Part shown: one piece after another, positions 39,482 through 49,717 of the stretch
Layout: each line of letters starts with the position of its first letter
How positions within the stretch are numbered: the first letter of the stretch is position 1
Source: Streptomyces liangshanensis
GTDB taxonomy: Bacteria > Actinomycetota > Actinomycetes > Streptomycetales > Streptomycetaceae
NCBI RefSeq assembly: GCF_011694815.1
Contig: NZ_CP050177.1
Coordinates: forward strand, 2,035,001-2,099,000
Direction: 5' to 3'
DNA: 64,000 nucleotides
Translations under genes and position numbers: made by a program
Notes under the pieces: generated by a model
Seen by the model: only the letters and a program-made list of their open reading frames with translations
Told to the model about the DNA's origin: nothing
Databases searched by the model: none

Positions 39482-40465
39482 ATGACCACCGCCCCCACGA
39501 CCACCACGGCCCCTTTGCTCTCCGCAACGGACCTGCACGTCACCTTCCCCGGCCGGCGCGGCGGGGCGCCCGCGCGCGCGGTCGACGGGGTCGACCTCGA
39601 CATCGCCCCCGGCGAGATCGTCGCCCTGGTCGGCGAGTCCGGCTGCGGCAAGACGACGCTGGCGCGCACCCTCCTCGGCCTGGTGACGCCCACGTCCGGG
39701 CACGTCACCTTCGCGGGCGAGACGCTCACCCACACGTCGCGCGCGCTCAAGGCGTACCGCAAGCGGGTCCAACTGGTCCTCCAGGACCCCAGCGGCTCCC
39801 TCAACCCCCGCCACACCGTGTACGACGCGGTCGCGGAGGGCCTGCGCATCCACGGGTACGCGGGCGACGAGCGCGAGGCGGTCGCGTCGGCGCTCTCGCG
39901 GGCGGGGCTGCGGCCGCCGGAGCGGTTCTTCCTGCGCTACCCGCACGAACTGTCCGGGGGGCAGCGGCAGCGCGTCGTCATCGCGGGCGCGCTGGTCCTG
40001 GAACCCGAACTCCTCGTCGCGGACGAGCCGGTGGCGTCCCTGGACGCGTCCGTACGCGGCGAGATCCTGGCGCTCCTGCTGTCGCTGCGCGACGAACTGG
40101 GCCTGTCCGCGCTGGTCGTGACGCACGACCTGGGGTTGGCGTGGAACATCGCGGACCGGGTGGCGGTGATGTATCTGGGGCGGATCGTGGAGACGGGGCC
40201 GGTGGAGGCTGTCCTGACCGCGCCCCGACACCCCTACACCCGGGCCCTGTTGTCCGTGCTCCCCGAGTCCCCCGGTGACCCGGTCATCCTCGCGGGCGAG
40301 CCCCCGGACCCGGCCCGGATCCCCGGGGGGTGTCGTTTCCACGCGCGCTGCCAGGTCTTGGCCTCCGGCGAGGCGGACGCGGTCGCGGACGCCTGCCGAA
40401 CAAGGACGCTCCCGATCCTGTCAGGCGCCACGGACGCCCAGGTGGCCTGCCACTGGACGCAGTAG
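39482..40465 (+). CDS. Peptide ABC transporter ATP-binding protein, DppF type
   Basis: Second ATPase subunit, 327 residues, ATG at 39482 with GAGG upstream. Walker [11 protein letters not shown]-loop [13 protein letters not shown] (a DppF/OppF hallmark), signature [12 protein letters not shown], Walker [13 protein letters not shown] and the Cys-containing C-terminal motif [12 protein letters not shown] are all present. Last gene of the importer; a Streptomyces intergenic repeat begins 5 bp after its stop. Confidence 0.93.
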   Translation: MTTAPTTTTAPLLSATDLHVTFPGRRGGAPARAVDGVDLDIAPGEIVALVGESGCGKTTLARTLLGLVTPTSGHVTFAGETLTHTSRALKAYRKRVQLVLQDPSGSLNPRHTVYDAVAEGLRIHGYAGDEREAVASALSRAGLRPPERFFLRYPHELSGGQRQRVVIAGALVLEPELLVADEPVASLDASVRGEILALLLSLRDELGLSALVVTHDLGLAWNIADRVAVMYLGRIVETGPVEAVLTAPRHPYTRALLSVLPESPGDPVILAGEPPDPARIPGGCRFHARCQVLASGEADAVADACRTRTLPILSGATDAQVACHWTQ

Positions 40466-40913
40466 CCCACCCTCAATCGCCGGACAGGCTGGATGGTGGC
40501 GCCTGCCCGGTGCGCGAGCGCGGCTCAAAGATGTCCTCAAGCGCCGGACGGGCTGGGTGTGGCTCGGGCCCGTTGCCCGTGCGGGTCAAAGACGTCCTCA
40601 AGCGCCGGACGGGCTTGAGAGGGGTTGCGCGGGTCGTGACCGATGCGGTCACCGATGTCCTCAAACGCCGGACGGGCTGGAATTGCCTGTACGCGCGCCT
40701 GGAAGGGGGGCGGGCAGGGGTCGTGTCCGGAACGTAGAGCGTGTTTTGTGTCGCGTGACGGGGGTTAATCAGCACAGCTTGGTGAGCGCGACGTAAAACA
40801 TGCAGTGCAGGACATGGCCCCTGGCCGACCCCCGGCGACAAGCCGAGGATCAGATCCGGGCCGCAGCGGGCACCATCGAGCCCGTCCGGCGATTGAGGAC
40901 AAAAAGCCTGGCG
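40466..40913. other. Intergenic region between convergent DppF and ribF genes (448 bp)
   Basis: No gene is supported. It is filled by a cluster of four sense and one inverted copy of a 20-bp streptomycete repeat; the remaining sequence between 40680 and 40878 shows no recognisable feature. Confidence 0.7.
40471..40898. repeat. Cluster of five CCTCAATCGCCGGACGGGCT-type intergenic repeats
   Basis: Copies lie at 40471-40490, 40535-40554, 40596-40615 and 40659-40678 on the plus strand and at 40879-40898 on the minus strand. The consensus is CCTCAARCGCCGGACGGGCT; the second and third copies share longer flanks starting GGTCAAAGA or GCTCAAAGA. The repeats are spaced at 64, 61 and 63 bp. The same element recurs near 51626. 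This family of short intergenic repeats is widespread in Streptomyces; function is not settled. Confidence 0.88.
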
Positions 40914-41858
40914 CTACGCCGCGTCCAAGAGTTCGCGGGCGCGCTTCACGTCGTCCCCGATCGCCACCAACAACCCCTCGATGGAGTCGAACTTCTGCTG
41001 CCCCCGCACGTACGACAAGAAGTCCACGGTCACGTGCAACCCGTACAGATCCAGCCCCACGCGATCGATCGCGTACGCCTCCACCGTCCGCTCCGTCCCG
41101 GCGAACTGCGGATTCGTGCCCACCGAGATCGCCGCCGGCATCCGTTCCCCCGCCGCCGTCAGCCACCCCGCGTACACCCCGTCCGCCGGGATCGCCGTGT
41201 GCGGGAGCGTCTCCACGTTCGCCGTCGGGTAGCCCAGCTCGCGCCCCCGCTGCGCCCCCCGCACCACGATGCCCTCGACGCGGTGCGGGCGGCCCAGGAT
41301 CTCCGCCGCGCCCGCCACGTCCCCCTCGCCGACCAGGCGGCGCGTCAGCGTGGACGAGAACGGCTCGCCGCCCCCCGCGTCGCCGGTGACGTAGAGGTCG
41401 ACGACCTCGACCTCGTAGTCGTACGTCGCCCCCAACTCCGAGAGCACCGCGACATTCCCGGCCGCCCGGTGCCCGAAGCGGAAGTTCGGGCCCTCGATGA
41501 CCGCGCGGGCGTGCAACTTGTCGACCAGGACCTTCACGATGAAGTCGGCCGGGGACAGCTTCGAGAACTCGACCGTGAACGGCAGGATCAGCAGCGCGTC
41601 CACCCCCAGCTCCGCCATCAGCTCCGCGCGCCGGTGGTGCGGTGCGAGCAGCGGCGGGTGGCTGCCGGGGCGCACGACCTCGCTGGGGTGCGGGTCGAAG
41701 GTCACGACGACCGACGGCACCCCCAGCTCCCGCGCCCGCTCCACGGCCCGGCCGATGATCAGCTGGTGTCCGCGGTGCACGCCGTCGTAAGAGCCGATGG
41801 TGACGACGCTGCGCCCCCAGTCCTGGGGGATGTCCTCCAAGCCACGCCAGCGCTGCAC
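40914..41858 (-). CDS. ribF: Bifunctional riboflavin kinase / FAD synthetase
   Basis: Converts riboflavin to FMN and FAD. The 314-residue protein starts at a GTG (VQRWRGLEDIPQDWG). The FAD synthetase domain (about 1-185) carries the nucleotidyltransferase HxGH-like motif GVHRGH in IGSYDGVHRGHQ; the riboflavin kinase domain (about 185-310) has GRELGYPTANVE, with the PTAN motif, and the VDFLSYVRGQQKFDS ending. It lies downstream of truB on the same strand but a 363-bp gap with a strong hairpin separates them, so it may have its own promoter. Confidence 0.95.
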   Translation of the reverse strand: MQRWRGLEDIPQDWGRSVVTIGSYDGVHRGHQLIIGRAVERARELGVPSVVVTFDPHPSEVVRPGSHPPLLAPHHRRAELMAELGVDALLILPFTVEFSKLSPADFIVKVLVDKLHARAVIEGPNFRFGHRAAGNVAVLSELGATYDYEVEVVDLYVTGDAGGGEPFSSTLTRRLVGEGDVAGAAEILGRPHRVEGIVVRGAQRGRELGYPTANVETLPHTAIPADGVYAGWLTAAGERMPAAISVGTNPQFAGTERTVEAYAIDRVGLDLYGLHVTVDFLSYVRGQQKFDSIEGLLVAIGDDVKRARELLDAA

Positions 41859-42221
41859 TGTGACCGCTCCTCGCCCGAAACTGTGTACGTGATTGCCGGA
41901 TTACGCAGCTCTAAGACTGCCATGCCCGGGGCCCGCCCCCCGCATCGGCACCGAGGTCCACGGGTCCTCCCGGCACCCGCGAGACGGCTTCCCGGGAAGA
42001 ACGCGCCCCTCGATGCTCCCGCCGCACACCCCACGCGCCCCGCCGAAGGGGTGACGCGGAGGCCTGAGGTGGATAGACCCTTCCCGGAGGGGGATCGTGG
42101 GACGGCCGGGCGTGCCCGGCCGCCCCACGGTATGTCCGGCGCCGGCGCCCTGCACGAGGTCCGTTACGAGGTCCGGCGCGAAGGCCCCGACACCAAGCCC
42201 CGGCGCGGGAGCGACGACGCC
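41859..42221 (-). other. Intergenic region between truB and ribF (363 bp)
   Basis: No gene is supported: the open frames here lack ribosome binding sites and any recognisable protein pattern. It holds the hairpin at 42096-42129, and presumably a ribF promoter that I could not pick out. Confidence 0.5.
42096..42129 (-). terminator. Terminator-like hairpin between truB and ribF
   Basis: CGTGGG, a mismatch, then CGGCCGGG pair with CCCGGCCG, a mismatch and CCCACG around a CGTG loop: 14 pairs. It lies about 90 bp past the truB stop. Confidence 0.65.
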
Positions 42222-43121
42222 TCAGCCGAAGACCGCGAGGCTCTTCGTCTTCCCCTGCTGGTCCTCCACGAGCGCCAGCAGCCCCCCGCCGGGCCCGAAC
42301 ACCGCGACCGGCCCCGTCCCGTACTCCGGTATGTCCAGCCGCACCCCGTTGAGCAGCAGCCGCGCACGCCGCTCGTCCACGTCCCAGCGCGGGAACGCCG
42401 CCGCCGCCGCGTCCGCGACGGGCATGACGGTCAGCTCCTCCTGGAGCTGGTCCAGCGTCCGCGCCGCGTCCAGCGCGTAGGGGCCCACCCGGGTCCTGCG
42501 CAGCGCCGTGAGGTGGCCGCCGACCCCGAGGCCCGCGCCCAGGTCGCGGGCGAGGGCGCGGATGTACGTCCCCGAGGAGCAGACGACGGAGACGACGAGG
42601 TCGACGACGGGGGTGCCGTTGTCGGCGACGGCCTCGCGCACGTCGTACACCTTGAACGAGGAGACGGTCACCGGGCGGGCCGGGATCTCGAACTCCTCGC
42701 CGCCGCGCACGCGCGCGTACGACCGCTTGCCGTTGATCTTGATGGCGCTCACCTTGGACGGCACCTGCATGAGAGGTCCGGTGAGGGCCGCGACCCCCGC
42801 GTCGATCCCCTCACGGGTGACGGCCGACGCGTCGGTGGACGTGAGGATCTCGCCCTCGGCGTCGTCGGTGACGGTGTCCTGGCCGAGCCGGATCGTACCG
42901 AGGTACTCCTTCTCGGTCAGCGCGAGGTGGCCGAGGAGCTTCGTGGCCCGTTCCACGCCGAGGACGAGGACGCCCGTCGCCATGGGGTCGAGCGTGCCGG
43001 CGTGGCCGACGCGGCGGGTCCTGGCGATCCCCCGCATCTTGGCGACGACGTCGTGCGAAGTGAAACCCGACGGCTTGTCCACGATGACAAGCCCGTCGGG
43101 TGTGGTGGTCTGGTCAGTCAT
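42222..43121 (-). CDS. truB: tRNA pseudouridine-55 synthase
   Basis: Forms pseudouridine 55 in the T-loop of tRNAs. The 299 residues include the catalytic motif [12 protein letters not shown] (the Asp is the nucleophile), the [10 protein letters not shown] strand, [15 protein letters not shown] and a C-terminal PUA-like extension. The start ATG overlaps the rbfA stop region (TGATG-type), so both are in the rimP-to-truB operon. Confidence 0.95.
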   Translation of the reverse strand: MTDQTTTPDGLVIVDKPSGFTSHDVVAKMRGIARTRRVGHAGTLDPMATGVLVLGVERATKLLGHLALTEKEYLGTIRLGQDTVTDDAEGEILTSTDASAVTREGIDAGVAALTGPLMQVPSKVSAIKINGKRSYARVRGGEEFEIPARPVTVSSFKVYDVREAVADNGTPVVDLVVSVVCSSGTYIRALARDLGAGLGVGGHLTALRRTRVGPYALDAARTLDQLQEELTVMPVADAAAAAFPRWDVDERRARLLLNGVRLDIPEYGTGPVAVFGPGGGLLALVEDQQGKTKSLAVFG

Positions 43122-43675
43122 TCCTTGGCGGAGCCGTCCTCGTCGGTGGCGGTGGAGGTGCCGGTACGGGAGTCGGCGGCGGCGATGTCGTCGGCGGCCT
43201 CGTCGGCGCCCGGCTCAGCAGCGCCCGGCTCAGCAGCGCCCGGCTCATCGTCGGAGCCCTCCGGCTTGCGGTACGGGTCCGCGCCGGCCGCGTACGTCTT
43301 GCCGGTCGACACCTCCCGTACCTCCGCGTCCTTCGCCCGCGCCTTGTTGAGGAGGTCCTCTATGGTGCGGGCGTTGTCCGGGAGGGCGTCCGGGACGAAG
43401 GCCAGCGTCGGGGTGAAGCGGACCCCGGTCTGCCGGCCCACCTCGGAGCGCAGCACGCCCTTGGCGCTCTCCAGGGCCGCCGCGGACGCAGCGCGCTCCT
43501 CGTCGTCGCCGTAGACCGTGTAGAAGACCGTGGCCTCCCGCAGGTCGCCGGTGACGCGGGCGTCCGTGATGGTCACGAAGCCGAGTCGGGGGTCCTTGAT
43601 TCGCCGGTCCAGGGTCTCCGCGACCACGACCTGGATGCGATCGGCCAGCTTGCGGGCCCGCGCGTTGTCGGTCAC
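43118..43675 (-). CDS. rbfA: Ribosome-binding factor A
   Basis: Assists late maturation of the 30S subunit and cold adaptation. The KH-like domain covers about residues 1-115 ([16 protein letters not shown] and [19 protein letters not shown] as hallmarks, the latter just under the quoting limit). The C-terminal 60 residues form an acidic tail with three short [14 protein letters not shown] repeats, which are common in actinobacterial RbfA. Starts at a GTG (VTDNARARK). 185 residues against about 130 in E. coli because of the tail. Confidence 0.94.
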   Translation of the reverse strand: MTDNARARKLADRIQVVVAETLDRRIKDPRLGFVTITDARVTGDLREATVFYTVYGDDEERAASAAALESAKGVLRSEVGRQTGVRFTPTLAFVPDALPDNARTIEDLLNKARAKDAEVREVSTGKTYAAGADPYRKPEGSDDEPGAAEPGAAEPGADEAADDIAAADSRTGTSTATDEDGSAKE

Positions 43676-43714
43676 CGGTCCGTCACTCTTCCTATCGGTT
43701 CTCTGGTGTACAAG

Positions 43715-44008
43715 TCAGTCTTCGTCGCCGTACAGCCGCCGTCGTACCGACAGCAGCTCCACCTCCGGGTGCCCGGCGACCAGGCGTTCGCACCGGTCGA
43801 GGACGTCCCTGAGGTGGGTCCAGTCCCCCGACACCACCGCCAGGCCGATCTCCGTCCTGCGGTGGACGTCCTGGTCGCCGGTCTCCGCGGCGCTCACCGC
43901 GAACTTCCGCTGGAGCTCCGCGACGATCGGGCGGACGACGGAGCGTTTCTCCTTCAACGACCGTACGTCGCCGAGGAGCAGATCGAAGGACAGGGTCCCC
44001 ACGTACAT
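43715..44008 (-). CDS. DUF503 (YlxP-like) protein
   Basis: A 97-residue protein from the ATG at 44008 (MYVGTLSFDLLLGDV); an upstream in-frame extension lies in the terminator region. The pattern LLLGDVRSLKEKRSVVRPI and the ending LLSVRRRLYGDED fit the DUF503 family, which recurs between infB and rbfA in Gram-positive operons. A ribosome-related role is suspected from context only; no activity is known for this protein. Confidence 0.9.
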   Translation of the reverse strand: MYVGTLSFDLLLGDVRSLKEKRSVVRPIVAELQRKFAVSAAETGDQDVHRRTEIGLAVVSGDWTHLRDVLDRCERLVAGHPEVELLSVRRRLYGDED

Positions 44009-44089
44009 GCGTATCCGGATGTCCCGCCGGTGCGGGTTCAGGCGCCTGCCAACAGTTGGCAGGGACATTCAGAACCGTAACGCAGCGGC

Positions 44090-44130
44090 CGGGGCCGGTC
44101 GACGGAAATACGTCCCGTCGACCGGCCCCG
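44090..44130 (-). terminator. Distal infB terminator (15-bp perfect stem)
   Basis: 44090-44104 pairs perfectly with 44116-44130 around an 11-nt loop, downstream of infB and before the DUF503 gene. It may end part of the infB transcript or be read through into the rbfA-truB genes. Confidence 0.75.
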
Positions 44131-44140
44131 GATCGCCAGG

Positions 44141-44168
44141 CCTGCCCGGCGGTTCACCGCCGGGCAGG
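44141..44168 (-). terminator. Proximal infB terminator
   Basis: CCTGCCCGGCGG pairs with CCGCCGGGCAGG around a TTCA loop, 12 bp past the infB stop. Together with the next hairpin it forms a tandem terminator. Confidence 0.78.
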
Positions 44169-44180
44169 ACCTGCCGCGTG

Positions 44181-47100
44181 TCAGCCTCGCGGCTTCTCGC
44201 GCATCTCGTACGTCGCGATGACGTCGTCGATCTTGATGTCGTTGAAGTTGCCGAGGTTGATACCGCCCTCGAACCCTTCGCGGATCTCGGTGACGTCGTC
44301 CTTGAAGCGGCGCAGACCCTGGATGTTGAGGTCCTCCGCGATGACCTTGCCGTCGCGGACGAGCCTCGCCTTGGTGTTGCGCTTGACCTCGCCGGACCGG
44401 ATGAGGACACCGGCGATGTTGCCGAGCTTGGACGAGCGGAAGACCTCGCGGATCTCCGCCGTACCGAGCTCGACCTCTTCGAACTCCGGCTTGAGCATGC
44501 CCTTGAGGGCCGCCTCGATCTCCTCGATCGCCTGGTAGATGACCGAGTAGTACCGGACGTCCACCCCTTCGCGCTCGGCCATCTGCGCGGCACGCCCCGC
44601 GGCGCGCACGTTGAAGCCGATCACGATGGCGTCGGAGCCCATCGCCAGGTCGATGTCCGACTCGGTGACCGCACCCACACCGCGGTGCAGCACCCGGATG
44701 TCGACCTCGTCGCCGACGTCGAGCTGGAGCAGCGAGGACTCGAGAGCCTCCACCGAACCGGACGCGTCGCCCTTGATGATGAGGTTGAGTTCCTGCACCA
44801 GGCCGGCCTTGAGGGCCTCGTCCAGGTTCTCCAGGGAGAACCTGATGCCACGGCGGGCGAAGGCCGCGTTCCGCTCACGGGCGGCGCGCTTCTCCGCGAT
44901 CTGCCGGGCGGTGCGGTCGTCGTCGACGACCAGGAAGTTGTCGCCGGCACCGGGGACGTTGGTGAGTCCCAGGACCAGGACGGGGGTCGACGGCGTCGCC
45001 ACGTCCACGTTGTCGCCGTTGTCGTCGAGCATCGCCCGGACACGTCCGTACGCGTCACCGGCGACCATCGTGTCACCGACGCGGAGCGTTCCGCGCTGGA
45101 CGAGCACGGTGGCGACGGCGCCGCGGCCGCGGTCGAGGTGGGCCTCGATCGCGATGCCCTGCGCGTCCTGCTCCGGGTTGGCCCGCAGGTCGAGCGAGGC
45201 GTCGGCCGTGAGGATCACGGCCTCCAGCAGGCTGTCGATGTTCAGACCCTGCTTGGCGGAGATGTCGACGAACATGGTGTCGCCGCCGTACTCCTCGGCC
45301 ACCAGCCCGAACTCGGTGAGCTGTCCGCGCACCTTGGTCGGGTCGGCGCCCTCGACGTCGATCTTGTTGACCGCGACCACGATCGGCACGTCGGCCGCCT
45401 TGGCGTGGTTCAGCGCCTCGATCGTCTGGGGCATCACACCGTCGTTGGCCGCGACCACGAGGATCGCGATGTCGGTGGACTTGGCACCACGGGCACGCAT
45501 GGCGGTGAACGCCTCGTGACCGGGGGTGTCGATGAAGGTGATCCTGCGCTCTTCACCGTTGACCTCGGTGGCGACCTGGTACGCGCCGATGTGCTGCGTG
45601 ATACCGCCGGCCTCGCCCGCGACGACGTTCGTCTTGCGGATCGCGTCCAGCAGCCGGGTCTTACCGTGGTCGACGTGACCCATGACGGTGACGACCGGCG
45701 GACGGGACACGAGGAACTCCTCGCCGCCCTCGTCCTCGCCGAACTCGATGTCGAAGGACTCGAGAAGCTCGCGGTCCTCCTCCTCCGGGCTGACGATCTC
45801 CAGCACGTAGTTCATCTCGGTGGCGAGAAGCTGGAGCGTCTCGTCGGAGACCGACTGCGTGGCCGTGACCATCTCGCCGAGGTTCATCATCACGGCGACG
45901 AGCGACGCCGGGTTGGCGTTGATCTTCTCCGCGAAGTCGGTGAGCGACGCACCGCGCGACAGCCGGACACTCTGGCCGTTGCCACGGGGCAGCATCACAC
46001 CGCCGACGGACGGGGCCTGCATGGCCTCGTACTCCTGGCGCCTCTGCCGCTTCGACTTGCGGCCGCGACGGGCGGGCCCGCCGGGACGGCCGAACGCGCC
46101 CTGTGTGCCACCACGGCCACCGGGGCCGCCGGGACGGCCGCCGAAGCCGGGACGGCCTCCGCCGCCACCGCCGAAGCCACCGCCGCCACCGGGACGACCC
46201 GGGGCACCGCCGCCGCCACCGGGGCGACCGGCGAAGCCGCCGCCACCGCCGCCGGGACCGGCCGGACGACCGGCGAAGCCACCGCCGGGACGACCGCCGC
46301 CACCGCCGGCACCGGCCGGACGGCCGGGACCACCGGGACCGCGGCCACCGCCGCCGGGACCACCACCGGGACGAGGACCGGCAGCGGGACGCTGCGGCAT
46401 CATGCCCGGGTTGGGACGGTTACCGCCGGGGCCGCCGCCGGGCGCGCCACCGGGGCGTGCCGACTGCTGCGGGCGGGGCATGCCGCCGGGGGACGGACGA
46501 CCGGACTGGCCGGGTCCGCCCTGCGGACGGGGGCCACCCTGGCCGGCACCCTGCGGGCGCGGGGCGCCGCCGGGGGCTCCGGCACCGCCGGGACGGGGGG
46601 CGCCGCCGGGACGGGGCGTCTGCGGACGCGCCATGCCGGTGGAACCACCCGAGGTGAAGGGGTTGTTGCCCGGACGCGGGCCCGCGGGGCGGGCACCGGG
46701 ACGCGGGGCCTGGCCGGGACGGGCGCCCGTGGGGCGGCCACCCTGGCGCTGGTCGCCCTGGCGGTCCGCCGGACGCTCGGTCTGGCGCTGCTCACCCTGG
46801 CGCTGCTCGGCCTGACCACCCGCGGGGCGGGCGGCCGGACGGGGGCCGGGGGTCGCACCGGGACGCTGCTGTGCCGCGGCCGGGGCCGACGGGGGCGCGG
46901 TGAACTCCGGTACGGCCGGCGCGGGCCTGGCGGCCGCGGCGGGCCTCGGCGCGGCCGGAGCGGGCGTCGCGGGGGCCGGCGGACGGGGTCCGGGGGCCGG
47001 TGCGGCGGACGCGGGGGGCGTGCTGCTCTTGGGGGCCTCGGCGACGACCGGCTTGGGGGCCGGGACACCGGGCTTGGGGGCGGCGGGACGTGCCGCCTGG

Positions 47101-47342
47101 GCCGGCGAGGGTGCGCCGGGCTTCGCGGGGGTCGCCTTGCGCGGCGCTCCCGGCTTCGCGGGGGCCTTGCCGGCGTTGCCGCCGGGGCCCTGCAATGCGT
47201 CGGTCAGTTTACGTACAACCGGCGCCTCGATCGTCGAGGACGCCGAACGGACGAATTCACCGAGTTCTTGGAGCTTGGCCATGACGACCTTGCTCTCAAC
47301 CCCGAACTCCTTGGCGAGTTCGTATACCCGGACCTTAGCCAC
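44181..47342 (-). CDS. infB: Translation initiation factor IF-2
   Basis: GTPase that brings initiator tRNA to the 30S subunit. The 1053 residues start [17 protein letters not shown] (IF2-N domain). A long arm of Ala/Pro then Gly/Arg/Pro low complexity spans about 60-430, with strings of [12 protein letters not shown] units. A second IF2-N domain follows, then the G domain: GHVDHGKT at 555-562, DTPGHEAF and NKID. The translation IF2 domains end at PRG. It is downstream of rimP, nusA and ylxR, the classic order. Confidence 0.97.
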   Translation of the reverse strand: MAKVRVYELAKEFGVESKVVMAKLQELGEFVRSASSTIEAPVVRKLTDALQGPGGNAGKAPAKPGAPRKATPAKPGAPSPAQAARPAAPKPGVPAPKPVVAEAPKSSTPPASAAPAPGPRPPAPATPAPAAPRPAAAARPAPAVPEFTAPPSAPAAAQQRPGATPGPRPAARPAGGQAEQRQGEQRQTERPADRQGDQRQGGRPTGARPGQAPRPGARPAGPRPGNNPFTSGGSTGMARPQTPRPGGAPRPGGAGAPGGAPRPQGAGQGGPRPQGGPGQSGRPSPGGMPRPQQSARPGGAPGGGPGGNRPNPGMMPQRPAAGPRPGGGPGGGGRGPGGPGRPAGAGGGGGRPGGGFAGRPAGPGGGGGGFAGRPGGGGGAPGRPGGGGGFGGGGGGRPGFGGRPGGPGGRGGTQGAFGRPGGPARRGRKSKRQRRQEYEAMQAPSVGGVMLPRGNGQSVRLSRGASLTDFAEKINANPASLVAVMMNLGEMVTATQSVSDETLQLLATEMNYVLEIVSPEEEDRELLESFDIEFGEDEGGEEFLVSRPPVVTVMGHVDHGKTRLLDAIRKTNVVAGEAGGITQHIGAYQVATEVNGEERRITFIDTPGHEAFTAMRARGAKSTDIAILVVAANDGVMPQTIEALNHAKAADVPIVVAVNKIDVEGADPTKVRGQLTEFGLVAEEYGGDTMFVDISAKQGLNIDSLLEAVILTADASLDLRANPEQDAQGIAIEAHLDRGRGAVATVLVQRGTLRVGDTMVAGDAYGRVRAMLDDNGDNVDVATPSTPVLVLGLTNVPGAGDNFLVVDDDRTARQIAEKRAARERNAAFARRGIRFSLENLDEALKAGLVQELNLIIKGDASGSVEALESSLLQLDVGDEVDIRVLHRGVGAVTESDIDLAMGSDAIVIGFNVRAAGRAAQMAEREGVDVRYYSVIYQAIEEIEAALKGMLKPEFEEVELGTAEIREVFRSSKLGNIAGVLIRSGEVKRNTKARLVRDGKVIAEDLNIQGLRRFKDDVTEIREGFEGGINLGNFNDIKIDDVIATYEMREKPRG

Positions 47343-47506
47343 TTCGCTCCTTTTAGGTCCGGGTTACCGCCGGACCGTCGCTACTTCATGGGCGTACTCA
47401 TCGCGTACTCATCGAGTGCTCATCGCAATCTCGACCTACTTCCAACTCGCGAGGTACCTGAACCGCACGGGGTTCCGTGCCGTACGTCTTTCGTGGTGCC
47501 GTGTTC

Positions 47507-47803
47507 CTACGACGCCGTCGTAGCCCCGAGGGCTTCGACGGCTTCGCGCAGCTCCGCGCTGTCGAACGGTCCCTGGGCCTTGAAGGCCCGGGAGAACGCC
47601 CTGCGGCGGACTGCCAGGTCCAGACAGACCAAGGCGGGGTGCACATACGCACCCCGGCCGGGCAGCGTACCGCGTTGATCGGGAACACATTGTTCTCCGA
47701 CCAGCACGATGCGCAGCAGATCGTTCTTGGCCGCTCGCTCCCTGCACCCCACGCACGTTCGCTCAGGGCAGGCTCGGGCGTTCGTCCGGCCAGACACGTT
47801 CAA
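47507..47803 (-). CDS. ylxR: YlxR family RNA-binding / nucleoid protein
   Basis: A 98-residue basic protein of the DUF448 family with PERTCVGCRERAAKNDLLRI (hallmark RxCxxCR) and the second motif GRGAYVHPALVC. The start may be TTG at 47803 (GGGGAGG at good spacing) or GTG at 47797. YlxR sits between nusA and infB in many bacteria and is reported to bind RNA or act on transcription. Context here agrees. Confidence 0.92.
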   Translation of the reverse strand: MNVSGRTNARACPERTCVGCRERAAKNDLLRIVLVGEQCVPDQRGTLPGRGAYVHPALVCLDLAVRRRAFSRAFKAQGPFDSAELREAVEALGATTAS

Positions 47804-47880
47804 GTCTACCTCCCCGCACCGACCTCACCCCTCCGGGCCAGGATTCGAACGCCCGCCGACGGGCGACTCCGACCGAAAAC

Positions 47881-47903
47881 GATCTCCCGCGGCGCGGGAG
47901 ATC
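47881..47903 (-). terminator. Hairpin between nusA and ylxR
   Basis: A perfect 10-bp stem (GATCTCCCGC with GCGGGAGATC) on a 3-nt loop, about 50 bp after the nusA stop. It could attenuate transcription into ylxR-infB or be an RNA processing site. Confidence 0.55.
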
Positions 47904-47951
47904 GCCGGGGCGGGGCCGTCTCCTCCGAGCCGGCCCCCGCTCCTGTTCGAC

Positions 47952-49067
47952 TCAGCCCCTGCCCCGGTCGCCGCCGCGGTCCGCGGTACGGCCCCGCTCC
48001 CGGTCCCGGTCGGGTCCGCCGTCGCGCTCGCGGTCCCAGTCCCCGCCGCGGTCACGGCCCCGGTCGGTCTCGGCGTCGCTCTCGCTCGGCTCCTCGGTGT
48101 CCGGCCGGATGTCGATGCGCCAGCCGGTGAGGCGGGCGGCCAGGCGGGCGTTCTGCCCTTCCTTGCCGATCGCCAGCGACAGCTGGTAGTCGGGCACGGT
48201 CACCCGCGCGGAGCGGGCCCCGAGGTCGACGACCTCGACCTTGCTGACCCGGGCGGGCGACAGGGCGTTGGCCACCATCTCCGCCGGGTCGTCCGACCAG
48301 TCCACGATGTCGATCTTCTCGCCGAGCAGTTCGGCCATGACGTTGCGGACCCGGGCGCCCATCGGGCCGATGCAGGCGCCCTTGGCATTGAGACCGGATC
48401 GTGTCGACCGGACGGCGATCTTCGTACGGTGACCGGCCTCGCGGGCGATCGCCTCGATCACGACGGAGCCGTCGGCGATCTCGGGGACCTCCAGCGCGAA
48501 GAGCTTGCGCACGAGGTTGGGGTGGGTACGGGACAGCGTCACCGAAGGCCCGCGTACGCCCTTGACCACCCGGACGACGTACGTGCGCAGCCGCAGCCCG
48601 TGGGTGTACTGCTCGCCCGGGACCTGCTCCTGCACGGGCAGGATGGCTTCCATCTTGTCGTCCAGCCGGACGAGCACGTTCTTGGGGTCCTTGCCCTGCT
48701 GGACCATGCCGGCGACGACGTCGCCCTCGCGGCGCGCGTACTCGCCGAAGGTGACGTCGTTCTCGGCGTCGCGCAGCCGCTGCTGGATGACCTGGCGGGC
48801 GGTGGTGGCGGCGATCCGGCCGAAGTCCGACGGGGTGTCGTCGAACTCCTTGGCCTCCTGCCCCTCCTCCAGGTCCGCCGCGTCCTCCTTGGCCCACACC
48901 GTGACGTGGCCGTTGTCCCGGCTCAGCACGACCCGGGCCTGGCGGCGGCTGCCGTCGGTGCGGTGGTAGGCGATGAGGAGGGCCGACTCGATCGCCTCGA
49001 CCAGCAGGTCGAAGGCGATCTCCTTCTCCTGTGCCAAGCCCTTCAGGAGCTTCACATCGATGTCCAC
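47952..49067 (-). CDS. nusA: Transcription termination/antitermination factor NusA
   Basis: RNA polymerase-associated elongation factor. The GTG at 49067 gives [19 protein letters not shown] and 371 residues. The N-terminal domain (1-110), S1 domain (about 125-195) and two KH domains (about 195-325, with [20 protein letters not shown] and [20 protein letters not shown]) are complete. The last 43 residues are an unusual Arg/Asp/Gly repeat tail ([17 protein letters not shown]) not part of the core family. The stop of rimP is 2 bp away. Confidence 0.95.
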   Translation of the reverse strand: MDIDVKLLKGLAQEKEIAFDLLVEAIESALLIAYHRTDGSRRQARVVLSRDNGHVTVWAKEDAADLEEGQEAKEFDDTPSDFGRIAATTARQVIQQRLRDAENDVTFGEYARREGDVVAGMVQQGKDPKNVLVRLDDKMEAILPVQEQVPGEQYTHGLRLRTYVVRVVKGVRGPSVTLSRTHPNLVRKLFALEVPEIADGSVVIEAIAREAGHRTKIAVRSTRSGLNAKGACIGPMGARVRNVMAELLGEKIDIVDWSDDPAEMVANALSPARVSKVEVVDLGARSARVTVPDYQLSLAIGKEGQNARLAARLTGWRIDIRPDTEEPSESDAETDRGRDRGGDWDRERDGGPDRDRERGRTADRGGDRGRG

Positions 49068-49069
49068 GG

Positions 49070-49567
49070 CTACGCCTCCTCTTCCTTCTTGTCCTTGCGG
49101 TTGAACTCGAGCTCCACGCGCGCCTTGGCGATCCGCGCGAACTCGGCGCGCCGGGCGGTGGGCTTGCGCCCCTTCACACCGGGCACTTCGAGGTCGAGTC
49201 CTTCGTCGTCCACGGTGAGGATGCGGGCCACGAACTCGTCGCCCTCGTCGAGCTGGAACCGGGCCAGCCTGCCGACGGCGCGCACGTAGTGGCGGCGCTC
49301 GGTCAGCGGGCGCTCGGCCCCGGGGGAGGTCACTTCGAGCTGGTACTCGCCCTCGCCCATGGCGTCGGTCTCGTCGAGCTCGTCGGAGATGTCACGGCTC
49401 AGCTCGGCGCACGCGTCGAGGTCCACGCCCTCGTCGGAGTCGACCACGATCCTCAGCACACGGCGCCGGCCGGCCCGCGCCACCTCGACCTCTTCCAGAT
49501 CGAGGTCCTTCGCGCTGACGAGCGGCTCCAGCAGTACGCGCAGCCTCTCGCTCTCGGTGGTGCTCAT
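49070..49567 (-). CDS. rimP: Ribosome maturation factor RimP
   Basis: Needed for 30S subunit assembly. The 165-residue protein has the two RimP domains, with conserved [20 protein letters not shown] (N-terminal strand) and [14 protein letters not shown], and ends in a Lys/Glu-rich tail. It is the first gene of the nusA-infB operon, and its promoter must lie in the 150-bp gap shared with the divergent lipoprotein gene. Confidence 0.95.
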   Translation of the reverse strand: MSTTESERLRVLLEPLVSAKDLDLEEVEVARAGRRRVLRIVVDSDEGVDLDACAELSRDISDELDETDAMGEGEYQLEVTSPGAERPLTERRHYVRAVGRLARFQLDEGDEFVARILTVDDEGLDLEVPGVKGRKPTARRAEFARIAKARVELEFNRKDKKEEEA

Positions 49568-49717
49568 CCGGGTGACTCCTCGGCCGCGTGTGCTGTTGTG
49601 GGATCGTCGTGTGTCAGATCAAAGGGTATCCGGTCCCGAGGGGTGTTGCCGTCCACCGGAGGGTGACCCGCGGGTACGCTCGCCTGCGGTGATCATCGCG
49701 AGCCCGAGGAGAGACGC

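Noticed and set aside
40471..40678. Four evenly spaced 20-bp repeats suggested a small CRISPR array
   Set aside because: Repeats are imperfect, spacers are about 40 bp of ordinary GC-rich DNA, the same repeat occurs inverted and at 51626, and no cas gene is present.
41901..42155. Small open frames in the truB-ribF gap
   Set aside because: No ribosome binding site, no recognisable pattern, and they overlap the hairpin at 42096-42129.
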